DNA of 13,904 nucleotides from an uncultured Agathobaculum sp. (GTDB taxonomy: Bacteria; Bacillota; Clostridia; Oscillospirales; Butyricicoccaceae). The position numbers were made by a program, and so were the translations under genes. Below are positions 6,622 through 13,852 of this stretch, one piece after another. The notes beneath the pieces are model-generated. The model ran no database searches and had not been told where the DNA came from. It saw only the letters and a list, made by a program, of their open reading frames with translations. The DNA is taken from the NCBI GenBank assembly GCA_934504345.1, contig CAKSVR010000053.1, forward strand, positions 1-13,904, given 5' to 3'. The stretch's first letter is position 1; every line of letters starts with the position of its first letter.

Positions 6622-7400
6622 CACAGAAGAAAAAGCCGAATGCTGTCGCAATGGATGATTATCAGAGTGCGATGCTTGGCGATAAGCTGAACTTCGCAAC
6701 AGCAGAAGCATATCGACTGCTTCGCGCAAACTTAATGTTCAGTCTGCCGGATCAGCAGGGATGCTGCGTTATTGGTGTTACCAGCTCGGTGCGAGGCGAA
6801 GGCAAAAGTACGACTTCGATTAATTTGGCATATACGCTTGCAGAAGCGAATTTGCGCGTACTGCTGATCGAAGCGGATATGCGTATGCCGGTTCAGAGCA
6901 AACGCTTGAACGCGAACAAGACCCCTGGTCTTTCTAATCTGCTTGCAGGACAGGCTTCGGAACGTGATGCATTGCAAAAGACAAAACTCCATAGTAATTT
7001 AACAGTGATTACTGCGGGCGATATTCCGCCGAATCCGTCTGAATTGCTCGCTTCGGAGCAGATGAAAAAAGTTCTGAAGAATTTGGAAGCACAGTTCGAC
7101 TATATCATCCTTGATTTGCCGCCGGTAACAGCAGTTTCGGATGCAGTTGTTATTTCCGGTTTGACACAGGGCATGGTAGTGGTTGTGCGGCAGGATTATA
7201 CAAACAAACGTGCGCTGAATGACACGATTCGTCAGCTGCAATTTGTTGATACTAAAATTCTGGGCTTTGTTATGACTTGCGCCGGTACGCAGCGTGGCAC
7301 ATATTCGAAGTATAAGAGGTATAAAAAGTACGGAAAATATGGCTATGGTTCGCACTATGGCTATGGCCAGAAAACCCAGGCTGCCAAAGATTCGCAGTAA
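6618..7400 (+). CDS. CpsD-type bacterial tyrosine kinase (BY-kinase)
   Basis: The product has 260 residues, a stand-alone Gram-positive BY-kinase (CpsD, CapB, YwqD type). It autophosphorylates on C-terminal tyrosines using ATP and works at the inner membrane face with the CpsC-like partner. Seen: EAYRLLRANL (30-39), the contact segment; Walker A SSVRGEGKST (56-65, Lys63); Walker A' LLIEADMR (82-89); Walker B IILDLPP (163-169); and a tail with eight tyrosines at 229, 232, 235, 238, 241, 243, 247 and 249, interleaved with Lys and Gly. AGGAGG lies 7 bases before the ATG, and the start overlaps the previous stop, implying translational coupling. The phosphatase gene follows after 16 bases. Assignment is secure; which downstream enzymes it phosphorylates is not visible. 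Confidence 0.95.
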   Translation: MTQKKKPNAVAMDDYQSAMLGDKLNFATAEAYRLLRANLMFSLPDQQGCCVIGVTSSVRGEGKSTTSINLAYTLAEANLRVLLIEADMRMPVQSKRLNANKTPGLSNLLAGQASERDALQKTKLHSNLTVITAGDIPPNPSELLASEQMKKVLKNLEAQFDYIILDLPPVTAVSDAVVISGLTQGMVVVVRQDYTNKRALNDTIRQLQFVDTKILGFVMTCAGTQRGTYSKYKRYKKYGKYGYGSHYGYGQKTQAAKDSQ

Positions 7401-7416
7401 GAGATAGGAATTTTCG

Positions 7417-8133
7417 ATGATTGATTTCCACTCGCATATGCTGCCGTCGATTGATGATGGCAGCAGCAGCGTAGAAGAAAGTTTGCAAATGCTGCAAACC
7501 TCTGCACAGCAGGGCGTTCAGCAGATTTGTTTAACATCGCATTTCTATGCGGCAGAAAATTCACCAGAGCATTTTCTGGAGCGGCGTCAATGGGCGTATA
7601 TCAAGCTGTGTGAGGCTTTGAAAGAGTGTACATTTGATGTTCCTCAATTGCATTTGGGAGCAGAGGTACATTATTTTGAAGGTATTCATCGGCTAAAGCA
7701 ATTACCGTCGCTGATGCTGGAGGGTACGAATATACTGCTGCTGGAGATGCCGTTTACGCAATGGTCCAAACGAATGATAGTCGATGTACTGGAATTGCAG
7801 GAAAGCGGTCAGGTATGTGTTATGCTTGCACACGTTGAACGCTATCTGCGTATGCAGGACAAATCTGTTTGGGATAAGCTTTTGCGGGCAGGTGTGGTCA
7901 TGCAGTCCAATGCAGGATTTTTTCTGAAATGGACAACACGACGACGCGCATTGCAAATGCTGCGAGAGGGAAGGATACACGTTCTGGCTTCAGACAGTCA
8001 TAATATGCATTCGCGTCCGCCGCGGATGGAAGAAGCGTGGAATACGATTCGGAAGTCGCTTGGCGAGGATGCACTTCGCAGGCTGGAGCATAGAGAACAA
8101 AAATTGCTGCAAAGCAAGGTGAATACTCTATGA
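7417..8133 (+). CDS. CpsB/YwqE-type PHP phosphotyrosine phosphatase
   Basis: The product has 238 residues. It removes phosphate from the tyrosine cluster of the BY-kinase, closing the phosphorylation cycle. Metal-binding PHP motifs are all visible: DFHSHMLPSIDDG (3-15; His5, His7, Asp13/14), TSHFY (His42), LGAEVHY (Glu83), LAHVERY (His139) and ASDSHN (Asp193, His195). A segment SNAGFF (164-169) is typical of the family. The length is close to known CpsB/CapC proteins (about 240-255). The ATG is preceded by a weak ATAGGA. Its stop overlaps the sortase start by ATGA, which ties the phosphatase and the sortase in one translational unit. Confidence 0.94.
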   Translation: MIDFHSHMLPSIDDGSSSVEESLQMLQTSAQQGVQQICLTSHFYAAENSPEHFLERRQWAYIKLCEALKECTFDVPQLHLGAEVHYFEGIHRLKQLPSLMLEGTNILLLEMPFTQWSKRMIVDVLELQESGQVCVMLAHVERYLRMQDKSVWDKLLRAGVVMQSNAGFFLKWTTRRRALQMLREGRIHVLASDSHNMHSRPPRMEEAWNTIRKSLGEDALRRLEHREQKLLQSKVNTL

Positions 8134-8876
8134 ATAAAAAAGCATATATCGCAGCAGGTATGGCTTGTGTCGCTGGCTGCGTTATTTGCATCACAACTGC
8201 ATTTGGGCATCCGCCGTCACGCGATTTAGCACAGGCGGTCGATCTGCCGGATACGGTACAGACCGAGCCGGAAACAACAGAGGAAACGACATACCAAAGC
8301 CCGATTGATTTCGATTCACTGCATACGCAAAATCCGGAAATCTATGCGTGGATTGATATACCAGGTACGGAAATCAGTTATCCGATCGCACAGCACAGCG
8401 AAGATGATTCGTATTACTTATCGCATGATGTCCATGGCAATAGTGCGGCGGAAGGTACATTGTTTACCGAAGGTAAATATAATGGAACGCAATTTGCAGA
8501 TAAACTGACGGTCGTTTATGGACATAACATGAAAGACCAGTCGATGTTCGGTACATTGCAATCCACCTATTCGGATACGGATAATTTTAAGAATCTGAAT
8601 CAGATCAATATCTATCTGCCGGATCGAGAACTGAGTTTTGAGATTGTAGCGGCAGTGCCGTATGATAATCGGCATATTCTTTATAATTACGACCTGATAA
8701 CGCAGCAGTCACGAGATATGTTTGCGTATAGTATCAATTCGGTTCGAGCGATCGGTGCAAATCTTGCACAGGATCCATTTGAACTGGAGGAAAACGATCA
8801 GGTTCTGGTATTATCCACTTGTCAAGGATCGGATCATTCCGCACGCTATATTGTAGTAGCGGTACGGAAATCCTGA
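8130..8876 (+). CDS. class B sortase
   Basis: The product has 248 residues. It is a membrane-anchored transpeptidase that cleaves a C-terminal sorting motif between Thr and Gly and links the protein to the cell wall. Seen: an N-terminal anchor helix (about 5-26), an acidic Thr/Glu-rich linker (38-55), the class B entry motif NPEIYAWIDIPGTEISYPI (68-86), LTVVYGHNM with catalytic His132, LVLSTC with nucleophile Cys231, and Arg239 in SARYIVV. All three catalytic residues are present, so it should be active. The gene immediately follows the phosphatase with an ATGA overlap and immediately precedes a protein with an SPQTG sorting signal, its most likely substrate. Its place inside a capsule-type operon is unusual and may reflect a dedicated housekeeping-independent role. 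Confidence 0.93.
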   Translation: MNKKAYIAAGMACVAGCVICITTAFGHPPSRDLAQAVDLPDTVQTEPETTEETTYQSPIDFDSLHTQNPEIYAWIDIPGTEISYPIAQHSEDDSYYLSHDVHGNSAAEGTLFTEGKYNGTQFADKLTVVYGHNMKDQSMFGTLQSTYSDTDNFKNLNQINIYLPDRELSFEIVAAVPYDNRHILYNYDLITQQSRDMFAYSINSVRAIGANLAQDPFELEENDQVLVLSTCQGSDHSARYIVVAVRKS

Positions 8877-8894
8877 TTCGGTGAAATTGATTAA

Positions 8895-8909
8895 AATCTC
8901 GCAGAGATT
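8895..8909 (+). promoter_or_regulatory. small hairpin just upstream of the surface-protein ribosome site
   Basis: AATCTC (8895-8900) and GAGATT (8904-8909) form a perfect 6-bp stem with a GCA loop, ending three bases before the GGGAGG ribosome site (8913-8918). It may stabilise or modulate the downstream message after processing; weakly supported. Confidence 0.3.
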
Positions 8910-8927
8910 CATGGGAGGTAAATGAAA

Positions 8928-9668
8928 ATGAACAGACTCTTGAAGGCATCGACAGCAACTCTTATGGCAGCTATGATGGTTGCTTCGGCAAGTGCAGCAC
9001 CGAGCATCACGGCAGATGTTTCGTATGCTACGCAGACGGCTGAAAACGGTCAGCAGGTAGCAGCCATCGTGCGTAACACGAGCGGCGCTGAGGTTGGCGT
9101 GGTAGAGCAGAATCAGGTTTCTGTAACCCGTTCTACCAAGCAGAGCACGCTTTCCGAAGCGAATCAGCAGAAGTTCACCAGTGCGATCGAGCAGCTGCAG
9201 AATGCAGAGAACGTTGTTGATCTGCTTTCCGATGAGCAGAAGGTTGAACTGATGCAGACCCTGGGTGCTGATTACGATACCAGCAAGCTGGCGGCAAGCA
9301 CTGTATTTGATGTTGATGTTCCGGACAGCACCCGTGAGCAGATGGCTGCTGGCAACACGGTTTGCATGGATTTTGAGTTCACCGGAAATGCAAATGCAGT
9401 GAAGTTCGTTCTGCATAATGTTGGCGGCACGGAGTGGGAAGCGATCACTGACTTCACCGTAAATCCGGATAACACCATCACGGTTCCGTTTACCAGCCTT
9501 TCTCCGGTTGCTCTGGTTGTAGACAGCGAGTCTGCTGATGCTTCCGCTGATGCACCGACTTCTCCGCAGACCGGCGATAATGGTAATGGCCTGCTGCTCT
9601 GGATCGGCGGCGCTTTTGCAGCGGCAGCAGCTGGCTGCTTCGGTGTATTCCGCAAGAAGACGCACTAA
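8928..9668 (+). CDS. small SPQTG-anchored cell-wall surface protein
   Basis: The product has 246 residues. ATG 8928 is preferred to ATG 8922 because GGGAGG then lies 9 bases upstream instead of 3. The signal peptide ends near SASA-A (about residue 24). The mature part has a helical, Gln/Glu-rich region (about 65-115) and a beta-rich region (about 126-198, ending in SLSPVALVVDS). A Ser/Ala/Asp spacer leads to the sorting signal SPQTG (212-216), a hydrophobic helix (about 222-241) and the tail RKKTH. SPQTG fits the (S/P)PxTG motif described for class B sortases of Clostridia such as Clostridioides difficile, and the neighbouring upstream gene is such a sortase. The codons are richer in C/G endings than those of the flanking genes, suggesting high expression. 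The binding partner or function is unknown. Confidence 0.9.
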   Translation: MNRLLKASTATLMAAMMVASASAAPSITADVSYATQTAENGQQVAAIVRNTSGAEVGVVEQNQVSVTRSTKQSTLSEANQQKFTSAIEQLQNAENVVDLLSDEQKVELMQTLGADYDTSKLAASTVFDVDVPDSTREQMAAGNTVCMDFEFTGNANAVKFVLHNVGGTEWEAITDFTVNPDNTITVPFTSLSPVALVVDSESADASADAPTSPQTGDNGNGLLLWIGGAFAAAAAGCFGVFRKKTH

Positions 9669-9683
9669 TCTGTGATATAGAAT

Positions 9684-10703
9684 ATGCGATTTAAACTGAA
9701 CAAAAAGGCCGGTATTGCGGTCTTGGTCGGTATCGCGGTTATTGTACTGGGTGCGTTGTTGATGCAGGTCGCACAAAAGTATGAATTTTCACATAGTGGT
9801 ACGGAAGTACCGTCTGATTCTCAAGAAGAGGATACGGGCGATGTTTATTATCAAGGTCAGTGGTACACAAAGCGCACTGACCTTGATACCGTATTGCTGA
9901 TGGGTGTCGATAAGTATGAAGCGGATACGCAGAATACGACTTATGAAAATGATCAGCAGGCGGATTTTCTGTTTTTGGTGGTTTTTGATCCGCAGTCGCA
10001 GACGTATACGCCAATCCATTTGAACCGTGATACGATGACAGACATTAAAATCCTTGGTGTCAGCGGTACAGGTGCAGGTTCCTTTGAAGGGCAGTTGGCA
10101 TTGGCGCATACTTTCGGCAGCGGTAAAGAGGACAGCTGCATCAATCAGGTTGATGCAGTATCTAATCTGCTTTATGGTGTAAAAATCGACCATTATATCG
10201 CGTTGACAATGGATGCAGTTGCGACGTTGAACGACCTTGCAGGCGGTGTGACACTGACAGTGCGGGATGATTTTTCTGCAGTGGATGATACCTTGAAAAA
10301 GGGCGAAACTGTAACGCTGATGGGAAAGCACGCGCTGACATATGTGCGTCACCGTATGGATGTCGCGGATGGTACGAACTTGAGCCGTATGGAGCGTCAG
10401 CGTCAGTATCTGATTGCTTTGCAAGAACAGCTTACAAAATGCGAAAAAGAAGATCCGGATTTTGCACAGCGTGCGGCACTGAGTATTGCTGATTATATGG
10501 TATCGGATTATTCAGCGAATCAGCTGCAGGATTTTTCGGAGAAGATGAGCAGTTACAAGGCAAAGGATGTTCAGACACTTCCGGGCGAGGCGGTCATGGG
10601 CAAGGAGTATGTTGAGTACTATGTCGATGATGCAGCGGTGCAGGATATGGTGATGCAAATATTCTATCAGCCGGTAAGTGACACAGCACAGGTGGATAAA
10701 TGA
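9684..10703 (+). CDS. LytR-CpsA-Psr (LCP) family glycan ligase
   Basis: The product has 339 residues. LCP enzymes transfer lipid-linked polymers, such as capsule or teichoic acid, to peptidoglycan outside the membrane. Seen: membrane helix at about 9-30, an acidic linker (41-53), then the LCP core: TVLLMGVD (69-76), QADFLFLVVFDP (92-103, Asp94), the signature HLNRDTM (112-118, Arg115), a long helix leading to DHYIALTMDA (169-178), ALTYVRHR (217-224) and SRMERQRQ (234-241). The conserved Arg and Asp residues that bind the polyprenyl pyrophosphate are all there. The ribosome site is weak, with only GATATAGAA before ATG, 15 bases after the previous stop, so coupling to the surface-protein gene is likely. 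Its stop overlaps the next start by ATGA. In this operon it most likely attaches the exported polysaccharide to the wall. Confidence 0.94.
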   Translation: MRFKLNKKAGIAVLVGIAVIVLGALLMQVAQKYEFSHSGTEVPSDSQEEDTGDVYYQGQWYTKRTDLDTVLLMGVDKYEADTQNTTYENDQQADFLFLVVFDPQSQTYTPIHLNRDTMTDIKILGVSGTGAGSFEGQLALAHTFGSGKEDSCINQVDAVSNLLYGVKIDHYIALTMDAVATLNDLAGGVTLTVRDDFSAVDDTLKKGETVTLMGKHALTYVRHRMDVADGTNLSRMERQRQYLIALQEQLTKCEKEDPDFAQRAALSIADYMVSDYSANQLQDFSEKMSSYKAKDVQTLPGEAVMGKEYVEYYVDDAAVQDMVMQIFYQPVSDTAQVDK

Positions 10704-11170
10704 AGCATAAGAAACGAATAGCAATCACTTTTTTGATCGTTGCGGCTGGTTGCGTTTTAGGAATGTTTTATTTTTCTAATCAAAATGGCGATACATCGCA
10801 TGGATTGAGCTATGACATTGTATTGCATATTTTGAAATGGCTGTCCATAGATCCGGATGAAACCATTACGGCAATGAATTTATGCGATTTTGTTGTGCGT
10901 AAAATTGCCCATTTCACGGAATATACCGTTTTAGGAATTGGACTTTGCGGCCTAATGCGGGTTTTAGTAAAACGATATTGGGGAATCGCAGCAATCGTTC
11001 TGGGAGCAGTCTTGGCATCGTTAGATGAGTTTCATCAATTATTTATACCGGGACGATCGGCGATGGTCAGCGATGTTGTGATTGACACTTGCGGTGTCGT
11101 AGTCGGGAGTATTATTTTTACTTTGATAATACTTCTTCAAGAGAAAAAACGATGGAATTCAAAAAAATAG
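10700..11170 (+). CDS. VanZ-like membrane protein
   Basis: The product has 156 residues, normal for the VanZ family, and it is multi-spanning (helices at about 6-24, 70-89, 93-111 and 128-147). Family motifs: FSNQNG (25-30), RKIAHFTEYTVLGI (67-80), and DEFHQLFIPGRSAMVSDVVID (109-129). VanZ proteins confer low-level teicoplanin resistance in the vancomycin cluster, but most family members have no known substrate. Its place next to LCP and the phosphotransferase suggests a link to undecaprenyl-linked glycan or wall metabolism; this is inference. Start overlaps the LCP stop (ATGA). The gene is AT-richer than the surface-protein gene. Confidence 0.9.
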   Translation: MKHKKRIAITFLIVAAGCVLGMFYFSNQNGDTSHGLSYDIVLHILKWLSIDPDETITAMNLCDFVVRKIAHFTEYTVLGIGLCGLMRVLVKRYWGIAAIVLGAVLASLDEFHQLFIPGRSAMVSDVVIDTCGVVVGSIIFTLIILLQEKKRWNSKK

Positions 11171-11203
11171 ACTTGCTTTATGCAAGGTAAGGGGTTATGG
11201 CGC

Positions 11204-11905
11204 ATGGAATTGGAAGGTGTCCAACTAAGAGACATGAATACATTCTCAAATGAGCGCGAAAAGATTCGATTAGATGAAGAAAAAGTTATAAACAGTAAAA
11301 AAGGGTACTGGTGCTTGCGTCGTGTGCAGGATATTTTCTTTTCTTTGCTTGCGTTGGCAGTACTTTGGCCATTTATGGCAATCGTAGCACTGGTAATTTG
11401 GATTGATAGCCCAGGTGCAAGTCCGATTTTTGCGCAGGAGCGCGTAGGACGGCAGGGTAAGACTTTTAAGTTTTTAAAATTCCGCAGTATGATTCCGAAT
11501 GCAGAAGAAAAACTCAAGGAACTGCTCAAGCAGAATGAGATGGACGGACCTGCATTCAAAATGAAGGATGATCCTCGCATTACGCGCGTTGGCCGGTTTA
11601 TTCGCAAGACCAGCATTGATGAATTGCCGCAGTTGATCAATATTTTGAAAGGCGATATGAGCATTGTAGGGCCGCGTCCGCCGTTGCCGCGCGAAGTTGC
11701 ACAATATGATGAATATCAAATGCAGCGTCTGCTGGTAACACCAGGATTGACCTGCTACTGGCAGATTCAGCCTCATCGAAACGATATTAGCTTTGATGAG
11801 TGGATGGCACTTGATATGAAGTACATTTGTGAGCGCAGTTTTCTGGTCGATTGGAAGATTATTTTCGGAACTATGAAAGTCGTTCTGGGCATGGACAGTA
11901 TCTAA
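11204..11905 (+). CDS. polyprenyl-phosphate sugar phosphotransferase (initiating)
   Basis: The product has 233 residues from ATG 11204; the frame also has an ATG at 11180 but that lacks a ribosome site, whereas AAGGGG lies 10 bases before 11204. It transfers a sugar 1-phosphate from a nucleotide sugar to undecaprenyl phosphate, the first step of repeat-unit assembly, at the inner membrane face. Seen: a charged N-terminus, a single hydrophobic re-entrant helix (about 43-68) with a central Pro56 typical of monotopic enzymes, then ERVGRQGKTFKFLKFRSM (79-96), ITRVGRFIRKTSIDELPQ (126-143) with the catalytic Asp-Glu pair (139-140), and GDMSIVGPRPPLP (150-162). It has the single-domain size of EpsL/PglC-type enzymes. 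The sugar specificity cannot be read from sequence. It is the last gene of the packed operon. Confidence 0.94.
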   Translation: MELEGVQLRDMNTFSNEREKIRLDEEKVINSKKGYWCLRRVQDIFFSLLALAVLWPFMAIVALVIWIDSPGASPIFAQERVGRQGKTFKFLKFRSMIPNAEEKLKELLKQNEMDGPAFKMKDDPRITRVGRFIRKTSIDELPQLINILKGDMSIVGPRPPLPREVAQYDEYQMQRLLVTPGLTCYWQIQPHRNDISFDEWMALDMKYICERSFLVDWKIIFGTMKVVLGMDSI

Positions 11906-11913
11906 GTCAAAGC

Positions 11914-11940
11914 GGAACAATGTACATATTGTTCTAGTTT
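11914..11940 (+). terminator. weak hairpin after phosphotransferase gene
   Basis: GAACAAT (11915-11921) pairs with ATTGTTC (11928-11934), loop GTACAT, followed by TAGTTT. A G-U pair can extend the stem. It is AT-rich with a broken T-run, so it is a weak terminator or an operator-like palindrome. Confidence 0.4.
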
Positions 11941-11995
11941 CGCACAGACTCATATGCTTTATGTTTAGCAAGAGTTTATTTGTTTGTAACTTAGT

Positions 11996-12033
11996 AACAG
12001 CCTGTAACGGAAGTGTTCCGTTACAGGCTGTTT
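11996..12033 (+). terminator. 17-bp perfect hairpin before galE (terminator or attenuator)
   Basis: Arms at 11996-12012 and 12016-12032 are perfectly complementary over 17 bp with a GTG loop, the most stable hairpin in the window. Only TTT follows directly, then GG and ATTT. It ends 21 bases before the galE start codon, so transcription of galE must either pass through it or start in too little space. Confidence 0.6.
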
Positions 12034-12054
12034 GGATTTAAAAGGAGAAATAAA

Positions 12055-13071
12055 ATGAAGGTTTTACTCGCAGGCGGTGCAGGTTATATCGGCTCTCACA
12101 CGGCAGTAGAGCTGCTGAATGCAGGTCATGATGTAGTGATTGCAGATGATTATAGTAATAGCTGCCCCGAAGTTGTTGAACGAATTCAGGAGATTACGGG
12201 GAAATCGGTTGTATCATATGAGGCAGATGTCAAGAACAGAGATGCAGTACGAAAAATTTTCTCTGAGAATGCGATTGACTGTGTAATTCATTTTGCAGGT
12301 TTGAAGGCTGTGGGCGAGTCGGTGCAGAAACCGTTGATGTATTATCGCAATAACATTGATACTACACTGACTTTGCTGGAGTGCATGGCAGAAGCGGATG
12401 TGAATCAGTTTGTATTCTCGTCGTCTGCCACGGTTTACGGTGAAGAAAATGATATTCCATATGTGGAAACGATGAAGCGCGGCAGCTGCTCGAATCCGTA
12501 TGGCTGGACAAAGGTCATGATGGAGGAGATTTTGGAGGATGCTGCTAAAGCGAATCCGAAGCTTTCGGTGGTGTTGCTTCGTTATTTCAATCCGATTGGA
12601 GCACATGAATCCGGACGCATTGGTGAGGACCCGCAGGGTATTCCGAACAACTTGATGCCATATATCGCACAGGTTGCAGTCGGCCGCAGAGATCATCTGA
12701 CGGTATTTGGTGGTGATTATGCTACAAAGGATGGTACCTGCCGCCGTGACTATATCCATGTTATGGATCTTGCTAATGGTCATTTGAAAGCAGTAGAGTA
12801 TGCGGCAAATAAGCAGGGTGTTTCGGTATTTAATTTGGGTACCGGTACACCGTACAGTGTATTGGAAATTATCAAGGCATTTGAATCGGCAACTGGTGTT
12901 ACGATCAAGTATGAAATGGGTGCTCGCCGTGCAGGCGATTTGCCGGAATTCTGGGCGAATGCGGATAAGGCAGCAGAGATTCTTGGTTGGAAGACGACCA
13001 GAACGCTGGAGGATATGTGCCGCGATACTTGGAATTGGCAGAGTCATAACCCGCAGGGATACAGAAAGTAA
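12055..13071 (+). CDS. galE: UDP-glucose 4-epimerase
   Basis: The product has 338 residues, the standard GalE length. It interconverts UDP-glucose and UDP-galactose with bound NAD and supplies galactose for glycan synthesis. Seen: the NAD-binding GGAGYIGSH at 7-15, Asp and Asn-rich loop at 31-36, HFAGLKAVGES (79-89), SSSATVYG (122-129), the catalytic YGWTK (Tyr149, Lys153) and RYFNPIGAHESGRIGEDP. The start is ATG 12055, with AGGAG about 8 bases upstream; a GTG at 12013 in the same frame lies in the loop of a hairpin and is rejected. It follows the phosphotransferase by 149 bases, with a 17-bp hairpin between. No convincing promoter was found in the gap, so read-through from the upstream operon is likely. 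A hairpin without a T-run (AGGCTGC/GCAGCCT, 13071-13090) follows its stop. Confidence 0.96.
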   Translation: MKVLLAGGAGYIGSHTAVELLNAGHDVVIADDYSNSCPEVVERIQEITGKSVVSYEADVKNRDAVRKIFSENAIDCVIHFAGLKAVGESVQKPLMYYRNNIDTTLTLLECMAEADVNQFVFSSSATVYGEENDIPYVETMKRGSCSNPYGWTKVMMEEILEDAAKANPKLSVVLLRYFNPIGAHESGRIGEDPQGIPNNLMPYIAQVAVGRRDHLTVFGGDYATKDGTCRRDYIHVMDLANGHLKAVEYAANKQGVSVFNLGTGTPYSVLEIIKAFESATGVTIKYEMGARRAGDLPEFWANADKAAEILGWKTTRTLEDMCRDTWNWQSHNPQGYRK

Positions 13072-13102
13072 GGCTGCTCTCGTGCAGCCTGCCGATAGAA
13101 GT

Positions 13103-13426
13103 ATGAAAATACGGGAATCAGATGATTTCCATTTTGCAGCACTTCTGTTGAGTAGAGCATGGATGATGATGAACACATATTGGCGAATCGTGCTGCGTGA
13201 AAAGCAGTATGAATTGTTCACCTTTAACAGTGAAGAGTACGAATTGAATAATATGATATATAGTTTTAACAAAGCTCATGTGCTAACAGGGCTCGATTCA
13301 ACAATCCAACACTTGGAAAAATGTCATTGCAGGGTATATGGAGTTCGACTGAATAAATCAATACTTCGATTATTGCTGACGAAAGACGAGTGTACGCAAC
13401 GGATGTTTATGGAGCAGAAAACATGA
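13103..13426 (+). CDS. unrecognised 107-residue ORF
   Basis: I do not recognise this protein. It starts at ATG 13103 with only a poor ribosome site (GATAGAAG). The composition looks protein-like: an N-terminal charged stretch, FHFAALLLSRAWMMMNTYW (possible amphipathic or membrane-associated helix, about 10-28), an acidic segment around EKQYELFTFNSEEYE (33-47), and a basic, Cys-containing C-terminal half (HLEKCHCRVYGVRLNK, about 70-85). The same frame is open further upstream through the galE coding region, so length alone is not evidence. It could be a small accessory gene, a degraded gene or chance. It occupies most of the 498-base gap between galE and the broken epimerase gene. Confidence 0.35.
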   Translation: MKIRESDDFHFAALLLSRAWMMMNTYWRIVLREKQYELFTFNSEEYELNNMIYSFNKAHVLTGLDSTIQHLEKCHCRVYGVRLNKSILRLLLTKDECTQRMFMEQKT

Positions 13427-13473
13427 TTGCTGGAGTAATTGGATACGACAGTATGAGAAAACACTTAGCTGAC

Positions 13474-13528
13474 TGTGTGATGAACACATGAGAAATTAGA
13501 GAGAAATACCATCTGCGATGAGCAGATG
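13474..13528 (+). promoter_or_regulatory. two hairpins with identical GATGA loops
   Basis: TGTGT-GATGA-ACACA (13474-13488) and CATCTGC-GATGA-GCAGATG (13510-13528) are two perfect hairpins, 21 bases apart, each with the loop GATGA, in the leader of the epimerase gene. Neither has a T-run. A cis-acting RNA or protein-binding pair is possible; no known family was recognised. Confidence 0.35.
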
Positions 13529-13569
13529 TGTACATAGATTAGGAAGTTAACAAAAACGGAGGGATGCAT

Positions 13570-13828
13570 ATGAGCACAGTTACTTTAGATAATAAAACGA
13601 TTTTAGTCACAGGTGCAGCCGGCTTCATCGGCTCTAACCTTGTGAAGCGAATCTGTCAGGAAGTTGCTTCTGCTACGGTTATCGGTATCGATAACATGAA
13701 TGCCTACTATGATGTTAGCACTGAAAGAGTTCCGTCTGAAAGAGCTGGCCAAGTATCCCACATTTACTTTTGTAAAAGGCAGCATCGCTGATAAGGCACT
13801 GATCACTGAGCTGTTCGAGAAGTACAAG
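13570..13828 (+). pseudogene. broken NAD-dependent UDP-sugar epimerase (UDP-glucuronate 4-epimerase-like)
   Basis: ATG 13570 follows GGAGGG by 6 bases; an ATG at 13564 abuts the ribosome site and is less likely. The N-terminus is an intact SDR NAD-binding site (TILVTGAAGFIGSNLVKRI) and continues with VIGIDNMNAYYDV, typical of UDP-glucuronate 4-epimerases and relatives. At the A at 13717 the frame slips: dropping this base restores ALKEFRLKELAKYPTFTFVKGSIADKAL in the expected order, whereas the original frame ends at 13791. After KYK (codon ending 13828) homology stops and an insertion sequence begins. The gene is therefore cut to about 85 of an expected 300-plus residues. It would have fed the adjacent polysaccharide locus with a UDP-uronic acid or similar sugar. 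A sequencing error could explain the frameshift but not the insertion. Confidence 0.8.
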
Positions 13829-13852
13829 ACGCCATCCCAAATTTTGTGTAAA

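Noticed and set aside
8811..9776. 321-codon minus-strand frame opposite the surface-protein gene
   Set aside because: It is antisense to a gene with signal peptide and sorting signal, and its composition is Arg/Cys/His-rich without motifs.
12013..12054. upstream GTG start for galE adding 14 residues
   Set aside because: The GTG lies in the loop of a 17-bp hairpin without a ribosome site; ATG 12055 has AGGAG at good spacing and begins exactly at the family N-terminus.
12214..13272. 352-codon minus-strand frame opposite galE
   Set aside because: galE is unambiguous on the plus strand; the opposite frame is rich in Arg, Ile, Cys and Ser with no recognisable domain, as expected for an antisense shadow.
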